Shown: piece after piece, positions 22,619 to 34,300 of the stretch
Numbering within the stretch: position 1 is the first letter of the stretch
Layout: every line of letters begins with the position of its first letter
From: Oscheius tipulae
Taxonomy: Eukaryota; Nematoda; Chromadorea; Rhabditida; Rhabditidae
DNA: 64,000 nucleotides
NCBI GenBank assembly: GCA_037178975.1
Contig: JASJZH010000006.1
Span: 10,354,001-10,418,000 of the forward strand
Direction of reading: 5' to 3'
Made by a program: the position numbers and the translations under genes
The notes under the pieces: model-generated
Seen by the model: the letters and a program-made list of their open reading frames with translations, nothing else
Database searches by the model: none
What the model was told of the DNA's origin: nothing

Positions 22619-25600
22619 ATGTTCGGATTTCTGTTCCCATTGAGCTTAACCTTTCTACTCTCTCTTGCACAGCCAGATCTCAAGGTGGGTTCTCACCTTT
22701 CCTTTGTTTAAAAATACCAATTGCAGTCCAATTTGGTGGCTGACCATTCGAGAAAGACCTTCCGAGGCGAAAATACCGATGACAATACGATATCCCTACT
22801 CCTGGACGAAGTACCTGTGGTATATTGAGATTTGGTGCCAAAGCGTTGAACTTTTTAGTTGGACAAGGGAAAAGTCAGCGATTCGGTGAAAAACTTCGGC
22901 ACAGCCTTTGCGCAATCAGCTAGAGAGAGCCTTGAACATTCGTGAGTGTTTCCTTAGGCCTAAAATCGCAGCTTTTAGACAAGACGTCAACTATTTTAAG
23001 CAGTTCTGGTATGATCCGACCTACAAAATCCATGATTTGTGCGAGCCGCATCGTTCTGGTCAGCAGAGCAATAATCTTATCTGGTATATCACATTTTATA
23101 GACACAAATTAACATTTAGGACTGAATCCGGTGATAAACTTTTACGAGTTATAGGAAATGGGGTAGTCAAAGACGGGTATAACATGTTCATGGCCCCGGG
23201 GCAGGGACGAGGTATCACAATTTAAAAATGGTAAAAGTTTCTTTGAGGACTTCGAACTGATGTTTTTGTTGCAATCTACATTGAATCCATGTCCTCATTC
23301 AAAGCTCAAACAATGGATTTTGAAGTGGACATGTACTTGGCGATGGGCTGGTTCGATAGGAGACTGGCGCACAATTGTACTTATCCTATACTGGTAACGA
23401 ACAAGCTCATAGCTGATCGAATATGGCATCCGGACCTGTATTTTGTGAGTCACCCTCATTAAGTAATGATCTCAATTTAGGTAAACTCCAAGTTTGCCTA
23501 TTTGCAAGAAGTTACAACACCCAACTTCATGGTCATTGTCTATCCTGACGGACTAATCTTCAAGTCAATGAGGTGTGTTTTTAAAGAGGTCTAATGTCGC
23601 AAGGGTGCCTTTACACAGCTTGATGACTGCACTAGAAGAGGCGTTTATGTTGCGATGTCTAAATAGGCAGAGGCAGCTGTTGCTATAGCAAACTGTGGAA
23701 GAAGGGTGATAAGAAACAGTTGTGCTTGAAACTTGGGAACTACGAATTGGTACTAGCTGTGTAAAAGTACGACCAACCCTAAGATGCTTGGCCTTTTACG
23801 TACACAAGACGACGTACGGACAGCTTGATATAGTTTAAAAAAAAGATACTCGGCCTACCGCATCCGGTGTTAGGCATAGGAAGTGATAATCGTAAGACCC
23901 ATCTCAGGGCAATGGGCCCTGACGGAAAAACAAACTCTATATGAACAGGATGGGTAGCTTAATGGGTACAATTCTAACTCATGGCGTCCGAGAAAGACTA
24001 AGGACTATGCTTCTTTTAAACCGAAGAGCGGCTCCGAACCCGGCATGCTCGAGTCAAAAGTGTTACTAGTACAGCGTAAACCACGTACACAAGACGACGT
24101 ACGGACAGCTCGCGTTTAGAAGAATAGATTTTTAACTAACTGATTTCTTCGTTAGCCGATATAGCCGAGGGACCTAAAATCGCAAAATACACTGACCAAC
24201 AAGTACAATAACATTCTCTCCAATGTTCAGTGATTTTTAAGCAGCTATAGACTGATAAAACCTTTCCAGACTGGATGTGACTCTGAGTTGCATGATGAAT
24301 CTGAAGATGTTCCCAATGGACTACCAAGAATGCCCCATCACTATACAGAGCTGTAAGACATCCTCTGTTCTCAGCACTCTCCCCATTCTAGATGCCTACA
24401 TAGAACAGATTGTGAACTTGACCTGGCACTATGAGGATCCCTTTTTCCCTATTGGTTCCAATCAGGACATTCTGCTTAATGACATGGAGATTGTTGGTTC
24501 CCGATCGGAGAAATGTGCCGGGCCGTATCCAATGTTTCGCGGAAGCGGTAAGTCGACTAGTTTAGAAGAACAACTTTTGTCTTCTTTTAGTAAATCTATC
24601 TCTTTTTAGGAGGTATGTGTATTCTGCAAAAATGAACTGGTGACTCAGTTTTGCCTGAAAGATTCGCGCGAAGTAGCACGCTTTCTGCACCGGCACGCAC
24701 TAACTCGTCAAGAGCAGTATCACAGAGAGGCGTAGAAAGAGTTGACACCCGCCGCTTTCTCCCCGGGGCTTCACCACATCTGCTTTGTCATGCAGCATGA
24801 AGCAACCACCTTAAATTTGGTTTAAAAAAAAAACAACTTTCAGCTGACTGGAGCTGTATCAAAGCATATATCATGATGAGGAGATTAGTACTTTTTCATA
24901 TCATTCAAACATATATTCCGACCGGTGAGGGAAAAAGAAGGATGTTTCAAGATTACTATTCAGGTATGCTTGTGAGTATCTCATGGATGTCATTCTGGCT
25001 GGATCCGAGAGCATCTCCTGCCAGGGTGTCTTTGACAATCACGTCACTTCTCACCTTGACAACGATGAGCAATGGAGCGAGGCAGGATCTACCACAGGTA
25101 AGATTCAGGTCACTTTTGATATGATACGGGTAAGACAAAAAGAGCGGGAACTTGTCTGCAGACGAGAGTATACGGGTGGGATTTTGTTTCTTTGCCTACA
25201 TGAAGGTTGGAACATACCAATTCATCCTATATGGAACGGGTGAGATAGACCGAGAGGGCAACTTATGGTTGCCGAGTGGAATTTGGTAACATGATACGAA
25301 TAATAGCAAAACGGTAAAAGAAAGATTTGACCGACTGCCTGCATGGTATGGACAAAAGCTGATTAGATAGTACGGGTACGAATCTACGTATCAGCCAAGT
25401 TTGAAATAAAAAAAACTTTGTCCAGATTTCGAGTTGATACGGGTGAACCTTTGGGTTGCAGGTATGACGATACGGGATAGGTGCAGAACAGAGTAAAAGA
25501 AGGTTTCCAGGTTTCCTACATCAAAGCCCTGGACGTCTGGCTTACCGTATCTCAAGCTCTCATCTTCCTCGTTCTTCTAGAATATTCATTTGTCTCATAC

Positions 25601-26621
25601 TTTACAACAAAACGTGTTTTTCATTGCGCTCACAGGAAGAGCTATCAGCATCACAAAATGTCTACTCCGAATGTGAGTAAACCCTCAATTACTCTCCTGG
25701 CTGTTTATTGTGATCACCTGGCTCTCTTGCACCACTGCTACTTGTGTCGTTCAGGGTGGCATCCATGATGAGGAGAAGGGAAAAGACGAGACGACGGAAA
25801 TGTACCCCTTCCAGGTAAGGATATACACAGTCAAAAACAACCTAACATGTGTTTCTTCACAAACATTGCACGGTTCTCCTTTCCAGCGTGCTTCCCCTAC
25901 CCCTACGCGAACGTCGAGTGAGAAGAAGAAAAATTTTTCGTTGAGTTCCGGCCTCACTGCCTGTATGAGTCACACTGCGGTTCGTTTCAGTTTCTTCCTC
26001 CTTTTCTATTATCTTTCGCCCTGATGATGTGAGGTCCCCAGGGTGCCTCTTTCGACAATGATCACCAAGACCTCACATCATTATCTGTCCACCCCCACTC
26101 GCTTCACTATGGCTTCTCTCTTAGGCGCTTTGCGGTACGGCTCTTCTGGCAGAGAAAATAGCTCTCACTCGAGACTGGCTGGAGACCGAGTGTGAGAATT
26201 CCGTAAGTGTAGTCCTGCAAAACGGGAATAGAGACTGCACGAACACACGGACACTTTGCATGCGTTTTTTTTTGCCGACTGTGAAGATATTCACCACACT
26301 TTTGTGGCAGAACATTATTCATAGTGATTGGACAAATCCGTTAAATACAAAAACTTCTAGGCTCTTATGTCAGCGACCCCACACGCAGCTGCGCATATCT
26401 ACAGCAAGTACGACTTCACCAAACCGTGTCAGAAGTGTGCCTACGAGAATGAAAAGACGGCGAGGAAGATTGACAAATGTGGGTGTAAAAAGTATGGAAA
26501 TATGAAACGCTTTCTAGACAGCCGAGCAATTTTCCCAACAGTCTTCGCCACCTTTACCATCGTCTACTGGCTGTACTACTCGTGGCGAACGGAGGTCGAG
26601 AAGGCAAACAAGGCAGCATAA
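22619..26621 (+). CDS. Cys-loop ligand-gated anion channel subunit (GluCl/glycine-receptor type)
   Basis: A secreted N-terminus (MFGFLFPLSLTFLLSLA) leads a large extracellular domain. Diagnostic elements: MDFEVDMYLAMGW, the exon with RIWHPDLYF, the Cys-loop C-MMNLKMFPMDYQE-C with 13 residues between the Cys, and a second Cys pair (EKCAGPYPMF and DWSCIKAY) as in GluCl and glycine receptors. M1 starts after IIQTYIP. M2 reads SPARVSLTITSLLTLTT; the Pro-Ala-Arg entrance marks anion selectivity. M3 follows VSYIKALDVWL, then a short intracellular loop, and M4 FPTVFATFTIVYWLYYS before the TAA. It would open a chloride conductance on neurotransmitter binding in nerve or muscle. The ligand cannot be told. 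The M2-M3 intron (25100-25510) and the intron at 23574-24269 are enlarged by repeats. The loop exons are less certain. Confidence 0.88.
23574..24269 (+). repeat. channel-gene intron with 28-bp direct repeats around a tRNA-like core
   Basis: Two perfect 28-base copies (23798-23825 and 24083-24110, core CGTACACAAGACGACGTACG) are 285 bases apart. Between them lies a segment with an A-box-like TAGCTTAATGGG (23955) and a B-box-like GGCTCCGAACCCGG (24030-24043), suggesting a pol III-type element flanked by repeats. Confidence 0.6.
25100..25510 (+). repeat. channel-gene intron with clustered TACGGG repeats
   Basis: Within 360 bases the words GATACGGGT (25123), TATACGGGT (25170), GAACGGGT (25233), GTACGGGT (25370), GATACGGGT (25436) and GATACGGGA (25469) occur. 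Spacing is irregular and the segments between share GGGTGAGATAG- and GCAGGTATGA-like words, so this looks like a decayed family of short repeats. Confidence 0.6.
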
Positions 26622-26729
26622 TTCTGAACATGTACTCAATTCCTCTGTGATTTTACCCAAAACACTTAAAATGGTTTCATCTTTATGCTTATTAACGAGA
26701 TGGAAAGAAAAGACAAAAAGTGAGCGAGA

Positions 26730-29700
26730 TTAATTTGCGACCCCGATTGTTGCACAAGCAACTGGACGTTCTTGTTGAGCACGGGACTGCCATTCCTGGG
26801 TGGAAAACCTGTAGATTGCAATGGATCTGCCAATGACATCTCCCACCGGCCAGTCGACGACACGGGAAAACTCGGCGCTGCCGGCCATCACGCCTGAAGT
26901 TCTTGTATATCTGTCAACTTTTCACTCTGTGAGCCTTTTTCGTATAATTTACGTCTCAAATTAGCTTGTTCAAAAAGTTTGCCATACACGGGGTTCGAAC
27001 CCCGGTCGTGCGGTTCGAGTTGCGCCTCTTAGCAGTATACAGCACATTTAAGGAGCGTAGCTTTCCTCAGTAACCGGGATACCCATTTATCATTGCTACC
27101 GAAAACAAAAAACTACAAAAGACGAGATCAAACCCTAAGAATTTCGTGTAAAACCCCTTATGGGTCAGAAACGCGCGGACACTTTAAAATAGAAATACCA
27201 CTGATGTCTCCCAAGCTGGGTGTGTTATTGTTCCGTCTAAAGAGAAAAGGTGGCCCAATTCGAAGACAGTCATTGGAAATATCTCCAAACTGGTGCAGAA
27301 CTAAAGCATGAGCCCCAGGCTCAAGTCCATCCACTAGACCTGAAAATATGACTTTTGCCGATAGGGGCGGCAAACTACCACTAATTTTCAGATTTGTCCT
27401 GGAGAACTGGGTGAAGGTGAACTTGCCTCTGACTGTTGGACCGTGCAGATTAGCTATGGCCATCTAAGATTTTATAATGACTAAGACTTTGGTTTCATAC
27501 CACCATTTTAGAGAAAGGATCCTGCGGCGCTTCATCAATGATTTCACGGATTGTAGCTCTCGGTCCATCCAGACTTGCTGCGGCCAATAATTCTTGATAC
27601 TTTTCTACCTTTTCAACCTTTTCTTGAGGGACCTGAGGACATGCCTCACGCGGGATGCAAGGAGCTGTGACGTCGTTTCGGGCTCTAACGTAACCTGGAG
27701 CACACTGACAGCCCTGGTTGCACGTCTTTGAGCACACCGGAACCTGGAAAATTGCTTGTTTGCCATCTCTATTGAAGTCTACCGCCGGCTGGCCACAGTA
27801 TTCGGGACAAAGACTGCCACAGTTGCTCCAAACGGCCAAAGGATCACTGCAAGTACAGCGTTGAGGAGAGATTCCCAGAGTAGCTATGATCGGACGACAG
27901 CATCTTTGTTCTGTTGGACAGTCAGTGTCACGATCACATGTTCTTCCACTGACATCCAGGGTCGTGACTGGACATTGAGATGAAAGGGGTAGAAGTGTAG
28001 TCATGGTCGTATCGACCGGCTCTCGACGCATAGGCGGGGGAGTTACAGGCTGTTCAGTAGTAGCAGCTTCAGTAGTTTCAGTAGGAGCCGAAGTTTCCTC
28101 AATGAAAGAAGGACATTCCTCAAGTCTGACGCACTCTGATGTCTGCCAGGCTGTTCCATTAAGGGACACCAGGCCTGAAACTGATTCTATGAGAGGGTAG
28201 GGCGAATTCTAACCGTTTCTACAGAAGCAGCCAGCAACACAGGGTGTGCAACTGCTCGGATGACGGTTGTCACATCCGACTGGACACGATGATCCACATG
28301 TGAGAAACTCTTTGTTTGGATCCTCGCACTTCCTCTGGCATTCCGAGGGAAGAACACAGCGAGAGTTGGGATCAGTAGAATCTTGAAGGACGTAAGGTTC
28401 ACGGCAGATACAGCCCGGAGAACAGGATCCAGCACTGCACAGACCAAGAAGGTTGGTACAGGAACGAGCACAACTGGTAGGGAGGTTAGTAAGCCTGAGT
28501 TTCTTACCTGTGAGCTCCGCAACTGGTCCATTCTTTGCGAGGATCTGAACAGGAAGCAGGAATAACTTCAGGCGTCTTAGGACAGCTTTGAGGCAAAACA
28601 CATCCGGATTGGGGATCCTATAAATTTTTTGTCAGATTTAGATTGCAAAACTTACATTTCCATCCAGTAAAATATAAGGAGCGTGACAGAAACATCCAGG
28701 AATACATTGCAACGAGCAAGACATTGGCGGTTTCAAAGCGTTACAGGCAACTGAAGACCTGACCAGATTTGACAAGATTTAGCAAACCTGGACACTTAGT
28801 ACCACAGCTCAGATAGTTTTTAAGAGGGTCAGCACATCGGTTAGTATTTGGTACCACAGTAGCAGTATTGGGTGTAGGAGCATAAGGAACTTGATAGGCC
28901 TAAAAAGATTCTTAATGCAACTGTCTAAATAGTTAAGAAAACGACTACACGACGTACAAGGTTAACTTGAACCTGGTTGGTGTAAGTTCGAGAGTTTCCA
29001 CGAATCGTAGCTGGATTGGCCGTGGGGAGGAAAGAAAGTTGGTCCGGGGGGCAATCACTCGGCAGAATACACCGTGAGTGGAGGGGATCAGCTCCGTTCT
29101 CCAGTATGTAAGGTATGCGACAGAAACAGCCGGACACACACCTTTCATGGCACCTGAACACAAGTTTTCGAGTTGTTTCTACCCTCCGAACCTTGGACTG
29201 TTCCTATTCTGACAACTGATAGGACACGCGGACCCACAACCTTGATATTGTCGTCTATCATCGGCACAATGAGCTGTGACATCAAACAGGACGCATGTGG
29301 CTCGCGGAACACACATTGATCTTGGAGACCCGTCTTTTCTTATGTAGCCTTTAAATATCAATGTTTCAATTTTTTTTAAAAATTCTACCTGGCATGCAAT
29401 GACATCCCGGTTGACAAACTGGTGACGGACATGGTGGAACTGTTGGATCTTCACAAGAAGCTTGGCATGGAGAATGACAGGCCGAGAACTGCTCATTCAT
29501 TCCACAGACCATGGTCATGGCTTGCGGCATCACTAAAATAACAAGTTAATATTGAAAAGGAGATGTATCGTTAGGTGCTGAAGCTTTAGGAAGCGTTAGT
29601 GGACCTGGCGTAGTGCAAACTGAGGATCCGTCCAGGGAACAGCACTTTTTTTGACCGTAGCAGTCGTCATCGCAACGACAGCCCATAGAGGCAGAATCGG

Positions 29701-30780
29701 AGGATGGTCTCACTCGAGGACAGGAGCCTATTCGTTGAACAGCGCAGTTCTGAAAAAGATTTTTGTCCGTCTATCTCTGTGTCTCTCCGTCTCTCTGTCC
29801 TTCTAGCAATACCATCACAGCAAAACCTTTCCGACTCTTGAATAACCCATCACCTTGCTCGAAGTAGCTATTTCACTCTGCAGAGAAGCTGCTCTTTGTA
29901 TAAAGTTGTTTGACGATCTTCTCTGAAGACAATCCTGCTTCGAGAGTTTTCTGCCCCAACCGGATACACACCAGCAAGACTCAACTCCTGCCAGGCACTG
30001 CCTGAAAGTTCTATGTCTTCGGAGACTTTTAATATTACTTGGGTCTGTAGGTGGATCCATCTTCCGTGCATTGTGGTATTTCTTGCCCCATGACCTCTCC
30101 TGTGCCCAGATCTCGAAGGATGGTCTTTCTCTTCTCGCCACACGCTAAATAGTAAACATTGCCGTAGTACAGAAATCGTGTCGCGCGGCTATTACGCGCT
30201 TAGTACGAAAATAATCGGTGTCGAACAGGTCGCCCCCAAGGACTACAGAAACATTGGAGACTCACTCACCTATGCAACATTTGTCTTCTGCACAGACATG
30301 ACCAGCTGGACACTGTTTGTCAGAGGAACAGGCAATTTTCCAATCCGAGCCATCCGGACATTTATCCTCCAAATTGTCGTCGATAGAGTGCGCGACTGTA
30401 GGCAGTGCAGGTGGCATTGGAAAACCTAATTGCTTGTTAAACATGCATGCCCCAAGCGTTTAGTTTTTAAGGCCGAAGTTAGAAGGAACTCACTCTCGTT
30501 TTGTAAGGCCAACACGGGTTTTGGTAGTGGACAGCAGAAGCCGCCTTCACAGGATTCGGTTGGAAAACATTCAGACTAAAGGAGGGCTTAGTTTAGAACT
30601 TTCTTACCTGTCCACCACATCGGTAGTAAGAATATCGACGGTCTGGACAGAGACGGCAATCACCAGAAACCTCACATAACCCTAGAGGTCTATCTTGAAA
30701 GGGTAGAGACGGAAAACTTACTAACTTGAGCTGAGATCAAAGGTAGAAAGCCAAATGAGACCAAGATTTGTACCCACATG
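26730..30780 (-). CDS. secreted thyroglobulin/WAP/TIL multidomain protein with C-terminal SOD-like domain
   Basis: The signal peptide MWVQILVSFGFLPLISA starts at 30780, after an acceptor-like TTTTCAG. Read on the minus strand: two short Cys-rich modules (30700-30265); a thyroglobulin type-1 module (30150-29960) with QCTEDG and SCWCVSGWG; a WAP-like module (29750-29600) with CRCDDDCYGQKKCC; then several trypsin-inhibitor-like (TIL) modules (29495-28210) with repeated CxPGCxC patterns such as CSPGCICREPYVL; a Thr-rich linker (28140-28000); a WAP-like module (CPTEQRCC); another TIL module (CNQGCQCAPGYV); and from 27463 to 26730 a Cu/Zn-SOD-like domain (LHQFGDISNDC, then GRSIAIY and VACATIGVAN). 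TIL, WAP and thyroglobulin modules often inhibit proteases. The SOD part lacks most metal ligands, so catalysis is unlikely. Exon edges between TIL modules are approximate. Confidence 0.8.
26985..27062 (-). other. tRNA-like element in the SOD-domain intron
   Basis: On the minus strand CGGGGTTCGAACCCCG is a perfect T-arm/B-box hairpin. No convincing D or anticodon arm is found upstream. It sits in the intron between LGDISG and GVMAGSAEF of the TIL/SOD gene, in the gene's own orientation. Confidence 0.35.
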
Positions 30781-31364
30781 TTCTGAAAACACAGAGATTC
30801 AACTGGGCAAAAGGACAGTGAGAATACAGAAGAAATAGGGCGTTGGAAGCGGTCGACCCTTTAATCCGCACCTCTTTTAGGAGAGGAGGAGTGGTCTGAC
30901 CTCAAGCGAGCGATTTTGGCAAAAGACCCCCTCCTCAAATGATCAAAGCAAGGTTTTTGCGCCATTTTACGACTAGAAACCAGAAAAAAAGACCATGGGA
31001 ACTTTTATAACGCATGGGTATCGTGCATAAAGGGCAAAGCAGAGAAGAGTGGCAATAAAAAGGACAATTGCCACCGGTAGGCCCCCCTCGTGAGACAATG
31101 GCGCACCTGGCCATGGTATAATTGAAGCCCGGAAGGGGGGATCGCGCGCAGGGTGGCTCCAGATGTCCTTTTTGGGGATATGCAGAAAAGACTTCCAAGA
31201 ACATTTATCAACACAGTCACCAGAACAGGTAATCTAAGATCTGAATTAGGATGGGGAAAATACAGACATTGAAACACGAGAGTCAGCGGGAATTTGCTAC
31301 CAGATACTGAAGGCAAAACAATAAAAAAAAGGATTCTTGATTGACCTATACAACGGCGAGAACT
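30781..31364. other. spacer between two minus-strand genes
   Basis: Holds the 5' end of the TIL/SOD gene (acceptor GTTTTCAG just upstream of its ATG) and the 3' untranslated region of RTF1. No further coding signal. Confidence 0.45.
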
Positions 31365-34300
31365 TCAATAGTATGCACTCTTGCGGCTTGTGGAAGATTT
31401 GCCAGCGTTTTTCGGGGTCAGAGGAAGTTCTGAAAGTTTTTTGTGAGTTACAAAAAATAGAAATTACTTACCAAAACCAAAATCAAAATCGATGGTATTG
31501 TGCAGATTGAAGACATCGACGGGCTCCTTCTTTTTCGGCTGTCCAGATTGAGCCAGTTTGATCTTTTCGGCCAAGGTTAGAGTCTTGACCGGAGCTACCG
31601 GTTCTTCTTTTTTGACCACTGGAGCAGCTTCGGGTTCTTCTTTTCTCACTACAACTGTGGTGACTGTCTCAGTCTTGACAGTTGCATCAGATTTGGAGAA
31701 TTCCGCAGTCTTGCTTGTTCCACAGACGACTCTCATTCGCTCTTTCTTTCGTGTGAAGGGATTCTCCTCTTCTGTCTCGGCCGTCATAAGCTAAAACGGC
31801 TTGGTAAACATCATAAAGTGCGATATGAACGGTACCTTTTTGTGTTGACCGAAGAATTTGTTGCTTTGTTGCTGTCGATTTCTCTGATTGATCATATTGA
31901 CGTGGGCAATGTCTCCGAGTCTCTTCTTCTCCAATTCCGAGGCCGTTTTGTCCAGATCGTCGATCTGCTTTTGGACCTTGGCAGCCAACTCTCGCTCATT
32001 GTTGGCCTCGTGAGCAGTCTGAAAAAGTTGTAATTAGTCCCTGTCAAATAGACATGCTCTAAGTTTCCGGAAGCACTCTCACAAATCAAGAGAGATCTCA
32101 AAAAAGGGTATTACACAACTTGTGGCTAGCGACACTTCTTAATGTTCCTGCCAAACAATCTAGTCCCCGACTACTTCACTTCATCATTTGTCGGTAGGGG
32201 TACCAGGAATCGAACATCGTTCCCTCGCCTATCAGTTCACTCTCCGAGTAACTCGTAGCTAACCTCTCTCTCTCAACTATGTTTGCACTGTGTACAGCTA
32301 AAGACGCACCTTGTCCGCTTATCACACGCGTTCCTAGATAATTGTTCAATCTTTTTTCTGTATCTCTTTCAGAAGTCGGTGTGAAGTCTATTCGTAGAGA
32401 GATGACTGGAGCCGAGACTGTCATTGTTGCAAATGGGAACGGAGGAGCAGAGACACGACTGGTCAGTTTCTCCCAATTTATAAAAGCACAACAAGTTCGG
32501 AAATGATAAAGTTTGGCGCACAAGGGGGCCACGCCCTATGCTTTGGTTATTAGTTCTCTTGCCTTTGTGTGAAATTTTTGAGACGACAACACGCAATTTA
32601 CAAGCACACCCATATATCAACACTTGACACGGTTCCGCCCTATCTAACCCCCCTTTCATACCCCTTTTGACGTTTTCCAGATTAGCCGAAACCTCCTTTT
32701 ACTGGATCAATTTGTCTCATTTCTGGTGTAAGAGTTGGGAGAACACACCCGTTTTTTCTCAGTGTCGCCGAGCGTGGAAAAAAAGTAAAGCACCAACTGG
32801 CAGAAAGGGGCCCCGGAACTTTCATCTTTTCGCTGACAACCTTTTCTCAATGGGAGAAGAAAGGCATATTTTGGGACTGAATCATGGCGCGTGAGTAAAA
32901 GGGTGGAGGGATTCTAGCCAACCGGATCCGGTGTCTCACGCCCCAGTACACAAGTTTCACTCACTATCCCCCTTACCCAGTTATTGATGTGCTAGTAGTA
33001 GCAAAAAAGAACTTTTGACAATTGATTGCTATCAATTGATACTACTCAGCAGAAGACGCAGCGAATTGGGACGAGAGATTGCTAGTCGGTCTCAGACAGC
33101 GTTCAAGGTTGTCATCGCCGTCAAATCCCAAACAAAGGTCCCCACACCGCTTCGGGGGCATCTGCGAACGGCATAATCCGCTCCACACCTTCTCAACCCA
33201 GTTCCTCCTAATTCGTGATCAATAACTTTTTCATTTTGCTGTTATTGACTGTCTCCTATGCGGAAATACCATGTAAACCGGGACGGAGATGGCTATCTCG
33301 GGGGTCAAATCTCCATATCCAGTCACTATATCCAGAGGACTATACCATTAAAAGTTTCTCTTTCTCTCTCTCTTGTTGTCTCAAAAGTTTTCATGAGATT
33401 CCCACATTGGCGGGGAAATCAATTTCTTAGGGTCGAACTGTTTTCCTTCGCTCTTTGCCTTTACAACCCGGCCAACAATTTGCCTACTTTTAGATGCTGA
33501 GATCTGACGAGGATCCCGCCCAGACTACCGTAGACCTCGGTCCTGCCAAGGAGGTTCCCCAGGAGGACCTGCAACGCCCCGGACATGCCAGGTTCACCCC
33601 CTCACAGCTTTCCCTATCACAACAGCCGTTATAGCCCGCCGACGAAAGAAAAGAAGAAGCTCCAATTCCACATGGCCAACAAGATTCAGATTATTCCTAA
33701 CAATCGTCAAGGACAACTCAATACTGGCTACTTGGGAACCTTGGCCGGAGTCTTGAAGCTCGCCGAAATTGTAAGTTTTAGGGGATGCGGCGCAGCCGGT
33801 TTACACTCCCACTCTCAGGCTTTGTCTTTTGTCGCCTTCGTGCTGTCAATCTGTGCCGATCGTCGCTCAACTACCGCCGCATGGACCGAGCACATCACCT
33901 TCGAGACTATGATCGTTGTATGTATTCTGCTCCTGGGATACGTCTGCTTCCCCCATCTCACTATTAGAGAAGAGGCTACCCGGGAAGGTCTCATCGTTGT
34001 GGTTAGTCCGAACCTATGAAAATCTTAACCCCGTTCTAGGAACTGATCTTCTACGGAATCAACACCATTTTCTTCTTCATCTCTATCTGGCTAATGGTTC
34101 ATCTCTCGGCCAGTTGGGGTACTGATGGCAGAGGAGCTGCTATTATGAGCGCGGTAGGTTAAACTCCCTTATTTACAAAAAATATAACACAGATCATCTG
34201 TGTTGCTTTGACAGTCCTCTACTCTATCGAGACTGTTTTGAAATTGAAGGCTTGGAGGGGCGAGAATGAGCCTAGCAGTCACGTGATCACCGCTGGGCAG

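Noticed and set aside
27495..28200. + strand open frames opposite the TIL/WAP exons
   Set aside because: Shadows of Cys-rich coding sequence on the minus strand.
31558..32033. + strand hydrophobic open frames
   Set aside because: Antisense to Lys/Glu-rich RTF1 exons, which read as hydrophobic in the other strand.
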